DNA of 64,000 bases. It comes from W2P13-069 sp051876105. Lineage in GTDB: Bacteria > Actinomycetota > Coriobacteriia > Coriobacteriales > QAMH01. Of this stretch, positions 21,990-30,364 are shown piece by piece. The translations under genes were made by a program, and so were the position numbers. The notes under the pieces were generated by a model that saw nothing but the letters and a program-made list of their open reading frames with translations, searched no databases and was not told the DNA's origin. The stretch is taken from NCBI GenBank assembly GCA_051876105.1, contig JBJEHN010000045.1, positions 20,457-84,456 on the forward strand. Direction: 5' to 3'. How positions within the stretch are numbered: the stretch's first letter is position 1; each line of letters begins with the position of its first letter.

Positions 21990-23288
21990 GTGTTTAAAGC
22001 TCTGGCAAACGCAATGAAGGTGAAGGAGCTCCGCAACAAGATCTTCTTCACCTTGGCGATCATCGCCCTCTACCGCGTGGGATCCTTCATCCCCGTGCCG
22101 GGCATCCCCTTTGCCGAGCTGGTCGATAGCTTCAAGGGCACTGGCGACGGAGCAGGTGCGGCTCTGCTGATGCTGAACCTGTTCTCGGGCGGTGCCCTCG
22201 AGTACTTCTCCGTGTTCTCCCTGGGCATCATGCCCTACATCACCGCATCTATCATCATGCAGCTGATGCAGGGTGTCATTCCGGCCCTGGCCCGCTGGGC
22301 CAAGGAGGGCGAGACCGGTCAGCGCAAGATCACTCGCATCACCAGGTACCTCACCTTGATCTTGGGCCTGATCAACGCGGTCGGCTATCTGATGCTCTTC
22401 CAGAGCCCCCAGTTCGGTATCAACTTTGCCAACAACGGCATGCCCGCATGGCTCACCAGCATCATCATCGTCGTCACCCTGGTGGCAGGCACCGCCTTCA
22501 TCATGTGGATGGGCGAGCTCATCACCCAGCGCGGCATCGGCAACGGCATGTCCCTCATCATCTTCGCGAACATCATCGCGCGCCTCCCGGGCGCTCTGTG
22601 GGACTCCGTCCAGACCTCGTCTGACATGATGCAGGGCGTCCTGCTCACGGTTGTCATCGTCTTGGTCATCCTCATCGTGATCCCCGCCATCGTATTCATC
22701 GAGCGCGGCCAGCGCAGGATCCCGGTGTCCTACTCCAAGCGCGTTGTCGGCCGCCGCATGATGGGTGGCCAGACCACCTACCTGCCCTTCAAGGTCAACG
22801 GCTCCGGCGTCATCCCCATCATCTTCGCTTCAGCCATCCTGTACCTGCCCGCTCAGATCGCCGCGTTCTTCGGCGATGTGGGTTGGCTGAGCTCCTTTGC
22901 CAACTTCTGCACCGCAGGCGCTGGCAACTGGATCCTCACCGTCGTGCTGATCGTGTTCTTCGCCTACTTCTACACCTCCATGATGTACCACCCGGAGGAA
23001 ACCGCGGAGAACCTCAAGAACAACGGCGGCTTCATCCCCGGCGTGCGCCCCGGTGGCGCCACCGTCCAGTACATGAAGGACGTCATCAACCACATCACCC
23101 TCCCGGGTGCCGTGTTCCTGGCTGTCATCGCCGTGGTGCCGTCCATCCTGTACTCCTTCAGCGGCAACACGCTGATCCAGCTCTTCGGCGGCACTTCTGT
23201 GCTGATCATGGTCGGCGTCGCGCTCGACACCATGACCAAGCTGGAAAGCGCGCTGAAGATGCACAACTACGACGGCTTCTTCAAGTAA
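21990..23288 (+). CDS. secY: protein translocase subunit SecY
   Basis: A 432-residue ten-span membrane protein forming the protein-conducting channel with SecE and SecG. Seen: the N-terminal block ending KIFFTLAIIALYRVGSFIPV, the plug region after it, GTAFIMWMGELITQRGIGNG, and the large cytoplasmic loop with RRIPVSYSKRVVGRRMMGG. GTG 21990 is the start, within the coupled rplO-secY junction. Confidence 0.98.
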   Translation: MFKALANAMKVKELRNKIFFTLAIIALYRVGSFIPVPGIPFAELVDSFKGTGDGAGAALLMLNLFSGGALEYFSVFSLGIMPYITASIIMQLMQGVIPALARWAKEGETGQRKITRITRYLTLILGLINAVGYLMLFQSPQFGINFANNGMPAWLTSIIIVVTLVAGTAFIMWMGELITQRGIGNGMSLIIFANIIARLPGALWDSVQTSSDMMQGVLLTVVIVLVILIVIPAIVFIERGQRRIPVSYSKRVVGRRMMGGQTTYLPFKVNGSGVIPIIFASAILYLPAQIAAFFGDVGWLSSFANFCTAGAGNWILTVVLIVFFAYFYTSMMYHPEETAENLKNNGGFIPGVRPGGATVQYMKDVINHITLPGAVFLAVIAVVPSILYSFSGNTLIQLFGGTSVLIMVGVALDTMTKLESALKMHNYDGFFK

Positions 23289-23311
23289 GAGCGCGTAGAG
23301 CTTAACGAGCC

Positions 23312-23347
23312 AAGGCGGCCTCTCCCCATGAGGGGCGGGGCCGTCTT
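23312..23347 (+). terminator. hairpin terminator/attenuator between secY and adk
   Basis: AAGGCGGCC (23312-23320) pairs with GGCCGTCTT (23339-23347) and the inner CCCC/GGGG extends the stem; TCTTATCT follows. Likely reduces transcription into adk-map. Confidence 0.6.
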
Positions 23348-23366
23348 CTTATCTGAGGAGTTCAAC

Positions 23367-23993
23367 ATGAACATCGTGCTTCTGGGCGCCCCCGGCGCCG
23401 GCAAGGGCACCCAGTCCGCCAAGCTGGTCGAGGCCTTCGGCTTCAAGCATGTCTCCACCGGCGACCTGCTGCGCGCTGCCGTCAAGGAGGGCACCGAGCT
23501 GGGCGTCAAGGCCAAGGGCTACATGGACGCAGGCGAGCTCGTCCCCGACGAGGTCGTCATCGGTCTGGTTGAGGAGCTGCTCAAGGCTGACCCCACCGCC
23601 AACTACCTGCTCGACGGCTTCCCCCGCACCTCAGCCCAGGCTGTCGCCCTCGACGGCGTCATGGCTGAGCTGGGCGTGAAGCTCGACATGGCCGTCTCCA
23701 TCGATGTCGACAACGAGGTCGTCGTCGAGCGCATCTCCAAGCGCCGCCTGTGCAAGGGCTGCAGCTACATCGGCACCGCAGCCGACGGCGAGAAGTGCCC
23801 CGTCTGCGGCGGCGAGCTCTACCAGCGCGCAGATGACAACGCAGACTCCGTGCGCACCCGCCTCGAGGCCTACGACAAGTCCACCGCCCCGCTGATCGAC
23901 TACTACCGCGGCAACGGGATCCTCGTCTCCGTCAACGGCGACCAGGCACCGGAGGTCGTCTTCGCATCCATCAAGGAGGCGGCACAGCTCTAA
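23367..23993 (+). CDS. adk: adenylate kinase
   Basis: A 208-residue enzyme: ATP + AMP to 2 ADP. P-loop GAPGAGKGTQ at residues 7-16, the AMP-binding TGDLLR and DGFPRT motifs, and a LID domain with four cysteines (CKGC and CPVC) that bind structural zinc as in many Gram-positive adenylate kinases. ATG 23367 follows TGAGGAG. The stop overlaps the map ATG by one base. Confidence 0.98.
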   Translation: MNIVLLGAPGAGKGTQSAKLVEAFGFKHVSTGDLLRAAVKEGTELGVKAKGYMDAGELVPDEVVIGLVEELLKADPTANYLLDGFPRTSAQAVALDGVMAELGVKLDMAVSIDVDNEVVVERISKRRLCKGCSYIGTAADGEKCPVCGGELYQRADDNADSVRTRLEAYDKSTAPLIDYYRGNGILVSVNGDQAPEVVFASIKEAAQL

Positions 23994-24760
23994 TGGCACG
24001 CCTGAGGGAAAAGCCCATTCTCAAGAGCAAGGGCGAGATCGAGGCCTTCAAGGCCGCCGGTGCGCTCAGCGCCAAGGTGCTGCGCCTTGCCGGAGAGGTC
24101 ATCCGCCCCGGCATCTCCACCTGGGAGATCGACGACTACATCGAGACGATGATCCGCCTCGAGGGGGGCACGCCCTCCTTCAAGGGGCTCTACGGCTTCC
24201 CGGGCTCTGCCTGCATCTCCATCAACGACATGGTCGTCCACGGCATCCCCAGCAAGAAGACCATCCTCAAGTCCGGCGACATCGTCTCGATCGACACCGG
24301 CGCGACGGTTGACGGCTGGGTGGGCGACAACGCCTATACCTACGCCGTGGGCACCATCTCCGAGGGGGACAAGGAACTCCTCGAGGTGACCGAGCAGTGC
24401 ATGTGGGCCGGCATCAACGCCGCACAGCCCGGCAACACGCTGGGTGACATCGGCCATGCCATCCAGCACCTGGCCGAGTCCCACGGCTTCGGCGTGCTGC
24501 GCGAGTACGTGGGCCACGGCGTGGGCCGCGTCATGCACGAGCCGCCCAACGTGCCCAACTACGGGCGCCCCGGCAAGGGCATGAGGCTCGAGCCGGGCCT
24601 GGTGATCGCCATCGAGCCCATGATCACCTTCGGCTCCTACCGCGTGCACACCATTGAGGACGGCTGGGGCGTCGTCACCGACGACGGCTCCAACGCCGCG
24701 CACTTCGAGAAGACCATCGCGGTGACCGAAGACGGGCCGGTGCTTATCACTAACGAATAA
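23993..24760 (+). CDS. map: methionine aminopeptidase, type I
   Basis: A 255-residue type I enzyme removing N-terminal methionine from nascent proteins. Metal ligands are visible: His in VHGIP, the two Asp of SIDTGATVDGWVGDNA, His of GHGVGRVMHE, and the two Glu (AIEPMI; HTIEDG). No N-terminal zinc-finger extension. Coupled to adk. Confidence 0.97.
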   Translation: MARLREKPILKSKGEIEAFKAAGALSAKVLRLAGEVIRPGISTWEIDDYIETMIRLEGGTPSFKGLYGFPGSACISINDMVVHGIPSKKTILKSGDIVSIDTGATVDGWVGDNAYTYAVGTISEGDKELLEVTEQCMWAGINAAQPGNTLGDIGHAIQHLAESHGFGVLREYVGHGVGRVMHEPPNVPNYGRPGKGMRLEPGLVIAIEPMITFGSYRVHTIEDGWGVVTDDGSNAAHFEKTIAVTEDGPVLITNE

Positions 24761-24773
24761 GATAAAAAAGCTC

Positions 24774-24816
24774 TTGCAATAGGCAGTCGGATTGCAGTAA
24801 TATATCCGACTGCCTA
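24774..24816 (+). promoter_or_regulatory. infA promoter overlapped by a 13-bp inverted repeat
   Basis: TTGCAA (24774-24779), 18 bp, TAATAT (24798-24803). A perfect 13-bp inverted repeat (24780-24792 with 24804-24816) has the -10 in its loop. The same repeat could act as terminator for map in RNA, or as an operator in DNA. Confidence 0.65.
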
Positions 24817-24844
24817 TCTGTGTTTACTGGAGGAGTAATAACTC

Positions 24845-25063
24845 GTGGCAAAAGAAGATGCAATTGAACTTGAGGGCACGGTCGTAGAGCCGCTTCCCAA
24901 CGCAATGTTCAAGGTCGAGCTCGAGAACGGCCATCAGGTCCTGGCCCATATCTCCGGCAAGATGCGCATGCACTACATCAAGATCCTCCCTGGGGACAAG
25001 GTCACCATCGAGCTTTCCCCCTACGATCTTGACCGCGGCAGGATCACCTACCGCTACAAGTAG
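24845..25063 (+). CDS. infA: translation initiation factor IF-1
   Basis: A 72-residue OB-fold protein (EDAIELEGTVVEPLPNAMFK; GDKVTIELSPYDLDRGRITY). It binds the A site of the 30S subunit during initiation. It starts at GTG 24845 behind GGAGGAG. It has its own promoter and a terminator behind it, so it may be a one-gene transcript within the cluster. Confidence 0.98.
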   Translation: MAKEDAIELEGTVVEPLPNAMFKVELENGHQVLAHISGKMRMHYIKILPGDKVTIELSPYDLDRGRITYRYK

Positions 25064-25091
25064 CACCAAAGCCTCTCGGCACCTTCTATAT

Positions 25092-25117
25092 GAGAGGCGA
25101 AAGAGGCTTCGCCTCTC
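25092..25117 (+). terminator. rho-independent terminator after infA
   Basis: Ten perfect pairs (GAGAGGCGAA, 25092-25101, with TTCGCCTCTC, 25108-25117), a 6-nt loop, then TTTGCTTTG. Confidence 0.75.
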
Positions 25118-25202
25118 TTTGCTTTGTTAGGAAAACAACCGCCTGCGGCTGGGCGTGTACATAGATGTGTAGTGTTAAGCACTATCGAAAGGTATGTGAA
25201 TT

Positions 25203-25316
25203 ATGAAGGTACGTCCTTCGGTCAAGCGAATGTGCGATAAGTGCAAGGTCATCCGACGCCATGGCAAGGTTTACGTGATCTGCGAGAACCCCCGCCACAA
25301 GCAGCGTCAGGGTTAA
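25203..25316 (+). CDS. rpmJ: 50S ribosomal protein L36, zinc form
   Basis: A 37-residue L36 (MKVRPSVKRMCDKCKVIRRH). It keeps the Cys/His zinc site (MCDKCK, then VICENPRH), so this is the zinc-containing C+ form. ATG 25203 follows GAAAGG. It usually follows infA directly; here about 140 nt and a terminator lie between, so a promoter for the rpmJ-rplQ part is expected in 25120-25190 (only weak candidates seen). Confidence 0.95.
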   Translation: MKVRPSVKRMCDKCKVIRRHGKVYVICENPRHKQRQG

Positions 25317-25331
25317 AGGAAGGGAACGACA

Positions 25332-25703
25332 TTGGCTCGTATTCTTGGTGTCGACCTTCCGCGCGAGAAGCGCGTGGAAATCGGTCTGACTTATATCTAC
25401 GGCATCGGTCTGACCAGCGCAAAGAAGATCTGCGCTGCCACCGGCGTGAACCCGGACACCCGTGTCCGCGACCTCACTGAGGAAGAGACCATCAAGCTCC
25501 GCGACTACATCGACGCAAACTTCACCGTCGAGGGTGACCTCCGTCGCGAGACCTCTCAGAACATCAAGCGCCTGATGGAGATCGGCTGCTACCGCGGCCT
25601 CCGTCATCGCAAGGGCCTGCCCGTTCGCGGCCAGCGCACCCACACCAACGCCCGTACCCGCAAGGGTCCGCGCAAGCAGATCGGCGCAAGGAAAAAGGGC
25701 TAA
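25332..25703 (+). CDS. rpsM: 30S ribosomal protein S13
   Basis: A 123-residue S13 (ARILGVDLPREKRVEIGLTY; the basic tail RGQRTHTNARTRKGPRKQ). It contacts the P-site tRNA and the 50S subunit at the head. It begins with TTG (25332) behind GGAAGGGAA. Directly after rpmJ. Confidence 0.98.
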   Translation: MARILGVDLPREKRVEIGLTYIYGIGLTSAKKICAATGVNPDTRVRDLTEEETIKLRDYIDANFTVEGDLRRETSQNIKRLMEIGCYRGLRHRKGLPVRGQRTHTNARTRKGPRKQIGARKKG

Positions 25704-25716
25704 GGTGAGGTAGAAC

Positions 25717-26115
25717 ATGGCTAAGAAGAAGGTCCAGAACACTCGCATCCGCCGCGCGGATCGCAAGAACATCTCCGTTGGACAGGCTCACATCAAGAGC
25801 ACGTTCAACAACACCATCGTCAGCATCACTGACACCCGTGGCAACGTCATCTCCTGGCAGTCTGCCGGTACCGTTGGCTTCAAGGGCAGCCGCAAGTCCA
25901 CCCCGTTTGCTGCCCAGATGGCTGCCGAGCAGGCCGCCAAGATGGCCATGGAGCACGGCATGCGCAAGGTCGCTGTCTTCGTCAAGGGCCCCGGCTCTGG
26001 TCGCGAGACCGCAGTCCGCTCCCTCCAGGCCGCTGGCCTCGAGGTGGCATCCATCCAGGATTGCACCCCCATCCCCCACAACGGTTGCCGTCCGTGCAAG
26101 CGTCGTCGCGGCTAG
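25717..26115 (+). CDS. rpsK: 30S ribosomal protein S11
   Basis: A 132-residue S11 (HIKSTFNNTIVSITDTRGNV; IQDCTPIPHNGCRPCKRRRG). Platform protein near the mRNA exit and E site. Full length. Confidence 0.98.
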   Translation: MAKKKVQNTRIRRADRKNISVGQAHIKSTFNNTIVSITDTRGNVISWQSAGTVGFKGSRKSTPFAAQMAAEQAAKMAMEHGMRKVAVFVKGPGSGRETAVRSLQAAGLEVASIQDCTPIPHNGCRPCKRRRG

Positions 26116-26133
26116 TAAGGAAGGATTGTTAAT

Positions 26134-26760
26134 ATGGCACGTTACACCGGAGCAGACTGCCGTCTGTGCCGTCGCGAGGGCGCAAAGCTCTTCCTGAAGG
26201 GCGACCGCTGCTACAGCGAGAAGTGCGCCATGGAGCGCCGCCCCTACGCCCCCGGCATGGCTGGTCAGAAGCGCGTCCGCGAGTCTGAGTACCGCACCCA
26301 GCTGCGCGAGAAGCAGAAGACCAAGCGCATCTACGGCCTGCAGGAGAAGCAGTTCCATCACTACTACGAGATCGCCAACCGCCAGCAGGGCAAGACCGGC
26401 GAGAACCTCCTCCGCATCCTGGAGTCCCGTCTGGACAACGTCGTGTTCCGCCTTGGCTTCGCCAAGTCCCGCGACGAAGCCCGTCAGACCGTCCGCCACA
26501 ACCACATCACTGTGAACGGCAAGAAGGTCAACATCCCGTCTTTCCGCGTCAAGCCCGGCGACCTGGTTGCAGTGGCCCCCAAGGCCAAGGACCTGCTCCC
26601 CATCAAGAGCGCTCTCATTTCCAACGAGCGCACCGAGGTTCCCGGTTGGCTTGAGGTCGACATCGAGAAGCTGCAGGGCTCTGTCCTGTCTCTGCCCACT
26701 CGCGAGCAGATCGATCTCGACATCAAGGAGCAGCTCATCGTCGAGCTCTACTCCAAGTAA
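26134..26760 (+). CDS. rpsD: 30S ribosomal protein S4
   Basis: A 208-residue S4 with an N-terminal zinc-type cluster (CRLCRREGAKLFLKGDRCYS, CAMERR) and the S4 RNA-binding domain (RLDNVVFRLGFAKSRDEARQ). Assembly initiator and mRNA entry-channel protein; in Bacillus and E. coli it autoregulates. AAGGAAGG precedes ATG 26134. Confidence 0.98.
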   Translation: MARYTGADCRLCRREGAKLFLKGDRCYSEKCAMERRPYAPGMAGQKRVRESEYRTQLREKQKTKRIYGLQEKQFHHYYEIANRQQGKTGENLLRILESRLDNVVFRLGFAKSRDEARQTVRHNHITVNGKKVNIPSFRVKPGDLVAVAPKAKDLLPIKSALISNERTEVPGWLEVDIEKLQGSVLSLPTREQIDLDIKEQLIVELYSK

Positions 26761-26806
26761 GCAAGTCCTGTTCTATCCGTTCAAGTCTCAAGGAGGCTTT
26801 TAACAT

Positions 26807-27748
26807 ATGACTGAGTTCATGAGGCCCAAGGTCACCGTCGAGGAGATCGACGAGAACACCGCGCGCTTTGTCATGGAGCCCCTGGAGCGTGGCTACGGCT
26901 ACACGCTCGGCAACAGCATGCGCCGCGTGCTGCTGTCCTCCCTCGATGGCGCAGCGGTTACCGCGATCAAGATCGAGGGTGTGCAGCATGAGTTCACCTC
27001 CGCACCCGGTGTCGTCGAGGACGTGACCGACATCGTCTTGAACATCAAGGGACTTGTCTTCTCCGCCCTGGGTACCGGTGAGGAGGCTACGGCCACCCTC
27101 TCCGCCGAGGGCCCCTGCACTGTCACTGGCGCAGACCTCGAGGTCCCCGCTGAGTTCCAGCTGGTCAACCCCGAGCACGTGATCGCAACCCTGGCCGAGA
27201 ACGCCAAGCTCGAGATGAGCCTGCGCATCGGCGTGGGCCGCGGTTATGTCTCTGCCGAGCGCAACAAGCGCACCGAGGATCCCATCGGCATCATCCATGT
27301 CGACTCCCTGTTCTCGCCTGTCCGCCGCTGCACCATGGACGTCACGGACACCCGCGTCGCCCAGCGCACCGACTACGACAAGCTGATCCTCGAGGTCGAG
27401 ACCAACGGCTCCATCGACCCCGTGAGCGCTGTCTGCCAGTCTGCAAACATCGTCAACCAGCACATGAGCGCCTTCCTGACCCTCGACGAGTCCGCCGAGG
27501 AGGCAGAGGTTGCCAGCATCTTCGCCCCCGAGGGCCCGAGCAAGAACACCGAGCTCGAGAAGCAGATTGAGGACCTGGACCTCTCCGTCCGCTCCTACAA
27601 CTGCCTGAAGCGCGCCGGCATCCACTCTGTGCGCCAGCTGGTGGAGTATTCCGAGAACGATCTGCTCAATATCCGCAACTTCGGTGCCAAATCGATTGAA
27701 GAGGTCAAGGACAAGCTTCAGTCGATGGACCTGAGCCTTAAGATGTAA
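26807..27748 (+). CDS. rpoA: RNA polymerase alpha subunit
   Basis: A 313-residue alpha subunit: N-terminal dimerisation domain (YTLGNSMRRVLLSSLDGAAV), flexible linker near residues 230-245, and C-terminal domain with the helix-hairpin-helix region (LSVRSYNCLKRAGIHSVRQL) that binds UP elements and activators. AAGGAGG precedes ATG 26807. Followed by rplQ at 12 nt. Confidence 0.98.
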   Translation: MTEFMRPKVTVEEIDENTARFVMEPLERGYGYTLGNSMRRVLLSSLDGAAVTAIKIEGVQHEFTSAPGVVEDVTDIVLNIKGLVFSALGTGEEATATLSAEGPCTVTGADLEVPAEFQLVNPEHVIATLAENAKLEMSLRIGVGRGYVSAERNKRTEDPIGIIHVDSLFSPVRRCTMDVTDTRVAQRTDYDKLILEVETNGSIDPVSAVCQSANIVNQHMSAFLTLDESAEEAEVASIFAPEGPSKNTELEKQIEDLDLSVRSYNCLKRAGIHSVRQLVEYSENDLLNIRNFGAKSIEEVKDKLQSMDLSLKM

Positions 27749-27760
27749 GTAGGAGATGTA

Positions 27761-28297
27761 ATGAGGCATTACAAGAAGGGCCGCAAGCTTGGCACTGATG
27801 CCAGCCACACCAAGGCCATGAAGAAGAGCTTGCTGGTCGCAATTTTCACCAACGACCGCATTAAGACCATTGAGTCTCGCGCCAAGGAGGTCCGCTCCGA
27901 GGTCGACCGCGTCATCAGCTGGGCCAAGAAGGGCGACCTGCACTCCCGCCGCCTGGCCATCGCCAAGGTGGGCGACAAGGAGCTCGTCCGCGAGGTCTTT
28001 GAGAAGGCCGCTCAGGGCATGTGGGCAGACCGCAACGGCGGTTACACCCGCATCATGAAGCTCGGCCCCCGCAAGGGCGACAACGCCCCCATGGTCATCA
28101 TCGAGCTCGTGACCGAGGCCTGCACCCCCAAGGTCAAGGCAGAGGCCCCCGTCGAGGCCGCTGCCCCCGCTGCTGAGGTCGAGGAGACCGCTGCAGAGGA
28201 GACCGTTGAGGCCGCAGAGGTCGAGGAGACCGCAGAGGCTGAGGAGGCTCCCGCAGAGGAGGCCGCCGAGGCTGAGGCCGAGGCCGAGAAGGAGTAG
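27761..28297 (+). CDS. rplQ: 50S ribosomal protein L17 with acidic tail
   Basis: Residues 1-120 are a standard L17 (MRHYKKGRKLGTDASHTKAM; NDRIKTIESRAKEVRSEVDR). It is followed by about 55 residues of Ala/Glu/Val low-complexity sequence (repeats like VEETAEAEEAP). Such acidic tails are known in actinobacterial L17; their role is unclear. It ends the ribosomal supercluster. Confidence 0.96.
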   Translation: MRHYKKGRKLGTDASHTKAMKKSLLVAIFTNDRIKTIESRAKEVRSEVDRVISWAKKGDLHSRRLAIAKVGDKELVREVFEKAAQGMWADRNGGYTRIMKLGPRKGDNAPMVIIELVTEACTPKVKAEAPVEAAAPAAEVEETAAEETVEAAEVEETAEAEEAPAEEAAEAEAEAEKE

Positions 28298-28319
28298 CAC
28301 TCCTCAGGAGTTGCACCCC

Positions 28320-29153
28320 ATGATGAACAGGCTTGCCTTCGGAAGCTATATCCCTGGCAAGAGCGCTGTCCACAAAGCGAACGCGCAGGTCAAGATCATC
28401 TTGGCCTGCGCTTTGTCTTTGGGGGCGTTCTTCGTCGAGAGCTGGGCGGGGCTGGGCCTCCTGTGGCTGCTGGTGGTGCTGGGCTACGCCGCAGCGCGCC
28501 TGCCGCTGGCGCATGCCCTGCGGGGCGTGAAGCCGGTGGCCTTCATCCTGGTGGTGACCGTACTCTGCAACTGCCTGGGCCCGCTGGATGGGGGCGGCGT
28601 GCGCGCAGGCGTGCCGGGCTCGCTGGGCGCGCAGGGCTCATGGGCGCTTGCGCAAGGCTGGGGCCTGAGCTTGGACGGGCTGGCCGTGGGTGCCTTCTTC
28701 GCGCTGCGCATCGCCCTGCTGGTGGCCGCCTGCTGCCTGCTGAGCTTCAGCACTTCGCAAGAGGAGCTGTTGAGGGGTCTGCGCACCCTGTTGGGGCCGC
28801 TGCGCCATCTGCGCGTGCCGGTCGACGACCTCTGCATGGTGGCGAGCATGGCGCTGCGCTTCCTGCCGTTGGTGAGCGATGAGCTGCAGCGGGTGCGTCG
28901 GGGGCGCGAGGCCCGCGGCATGTGCTTTGAAGGCGCGGGGGCTGCGGCGGCCGTGCGCGCTTGGTGCTCGGTGCTGGTGCCGGTGATGGTGGGGCTCTTC
29001 AAGCGGGCAGACCGCCTGGCCGTTGCCATGGACGCGCGCTGTTACGGCACGGGCCCGCGCACGGCGCTTTGCGCCAACGCGCTGCGCGGGGCAGACATCG
29101 CAGCCCTGGCTGCCGGATTGGCAATAATCGCTGCCTTGGGTATTCTGCTCTAA
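28320..29153 (+). CDS. ecfT: energy-coupling factor transporter transmembrane protein EcfT
   Basis: A 277-residue membrane protein with about six hydrophobic segments. SYIPGKSAVHKANAQVKIIL at the N terminus is typical of EcfT, and the two cytoplasmic Ala-Arg-Gly helices that couple to the ATPases are seen as REARGMC and MDARCYG. It forms the scaffold for S-components such as BioY. Start at ATG 28320, with AGGAG at 28306-28310. In many Gram-positives the order is rplQ-ecfA1-ecfA2-ecfT-truA; here both ATPase genes are missing from the gap, so they must lie elsewhere. Confidence 0.88.
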   Translation: MMNRLAFGSYIPGKSAVHKANAQVKIILACALSLGAFFVESWAGLGLLWLLVVLGYAAARLPLAHALRGVKPVAFILVVTVLCNCLGPLDGGGVRAGVPGSLGAQGSWALAQGWGLSLDGLAVGAFFALRIALLVAACCLLSFSTSQEELLRGLRTLLGPLRHLRVPVDDLCMVASMALRFLPLVSDELQRVRRGREARGMCFEGAGAAAAVRAWCSVLVPVMVGLFKRADRLAVAMDARCYGTGPRTALCANALRGADIAALAAGLAIIAALGILL

Positions 29154-29162
29154 GGTATTGGC

Positions 29163-29378
29163 TGCGTTAACCCATAATGGTGCGAGCAGCGTACTGCCCC
29201 GGATCGTCATTTCGACCGGAGGCGCGATCAGCGCCGGAGTGGAGAAATCTCAGGTTGAGCGCCTAGACCGTGTCTCGAGCTTCGGTCTCCCAACTCAACC
29301 CGAGATTTCTCCACGCGCTCACTGGCGTTCGCTTGGTCGAAATGACGTGTAGAGGGGCTTCCCTTGTGGGTTAACGCA
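29163..29378. repeat. nested palindromic element between ecfT and truA
   Basis: Outer inverted arms of 15 bp (29163-29177 with 29364-29378; 14 of 15 match) enclose an inner palindrome with ends GTCATTTCGACC (29206-29217) and GGTCGAAATGAC (29335-29346) and a second paired block GTGGAGAAATCTC / GAGATTTCTCCAC. The inner part resembles GTCATTTCGA...GAGAAATCT palindromic repeats that I know from intergenic regions of many bacteria. It fills most of the 288-nt gap. Confidence 0.85.
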
Positions 29379-29441
29379 TCCAGTTCTGGGCTCGCCTGCG
29401 GTGGTTTGATGCAGGCTTCAAAGCAGGTTGGGAGGAAGGTA

Positions 29442-30260
29442 ATGGACACTGTGCACCAGCCGGAGATGAGCACGCTGGTGCTGCGCTGCGCCTATGACGG
29501 CGCGGGCTTCTGCGGCTTTGCAAAGCAGAAGGACCCTGCCATCCGCACGGTGCAGGAGTGCCTGGAGCAGGCGCTCTCAACGGTGTTCAGGATGCCGGTT
29601 GAGACGGTTTGCGCTGGCCGCACGGACACGGGCGTGCACGCGCTCGACCAGCACCTGAGCTTCCAGGTGCCCGCAGAGCTCGCGAGCCGCTACACCAGCT
29701 ACTCGCTCGTCAAGTCCCTCAATGCCCTCACAGACGACGACATCGCCGTGCGCGAGGTGGGCATCGCTTGGGACCCGGCGTTTTCCGCGCGCTTCAGCGT
29801 GGAGTGGCGCGAGTACCGCTACCGCCTGGTCTTCGGCACGGTGCCGCCGCTCTTCCTACGCAGCTACGCCTGGTGGGTGCGCACACCGCTCGACGTTGAG
29901 GCGATGGAGCAGGCAGCCGCCTACCTGGTGGGCGAGCACGACTTCAAGTCGTTTTGCAAGGCGGAAAGCGCCGTTGGCAAGAACACCGTGCGCACCGTCA
30001 AGAGCATCGAGCTGCTCTGGGAGGAGCAGCTGGGCGAGCGCTGCCTGGTGGTGAGGGTGGTGGGCAACGCCTTCCTGCACTCCATGATCCGCACGATCGT
30101 GGGCTCGCTGGTGGACGTGGGTGCCGGCCGCCGCGCGCCGCAGTGGATGGGGGAGGTGCTGGCTGCCTGCGACCGCACGGCTGCCGGGGCAAACGCCCCT
30201 GCCTGCGGGCTGGTCTTCCACAAGGTCACCTACCCCGAGAACTCCTGGACCGCGCTGTAA
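29442..30260 (+). CDS. truA: tRNA pseudouridine(38-40) synthase TruA
   Basis: A 272-residue enzyme that converts U38-U40 in tRNA anticodon arms to pseudouridine. The catalytic Asp lies in CAGRTDTGVHALDQ, and the N-terminal YDGAGFCGFAKQ and C-terminal FLHSMIRTIVGSLVDVGAGR blocks are typical. ATG 29442 has GGGAGGAAGG upstream; the longer frame from 29364 runs into the palindromic element and is not used. Confidence 0.95.
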   Translation: MDTVHQPEMSTLVLRCAYDGAGFCGFAKQKDPAIRTVQECLEQALSTVFRMPVETVCAGRTDTGVHALDQHLSFQVPAELASRYTSYSLVKSLNALTDDDIAVREVGIAWDPAFSARFSVEWREYRYRLVFGTVPPLFLRSYAWWVRTPLDVEAMEQAAAYLVGEHDFKSFCKAESAVGKNTVRTVKSIELLWEEQLGERCLVVRVVGNAFLHSMIRTIVGSLVDVGAGRRAPQWMGEVLAACDRTAAGANAPACGLVFHKVTYPENSWTAL

Positions 30261-30364
30261 AGCAACAGCTGGGCATCTTGCGGGGGAATTTGGCGCGAGC
30301 TGTTGGGCCTGGGGTAGACTGTTGGACGTCAGGCGCTCGCGCGCACGTTTGCGAAAGGAACATC

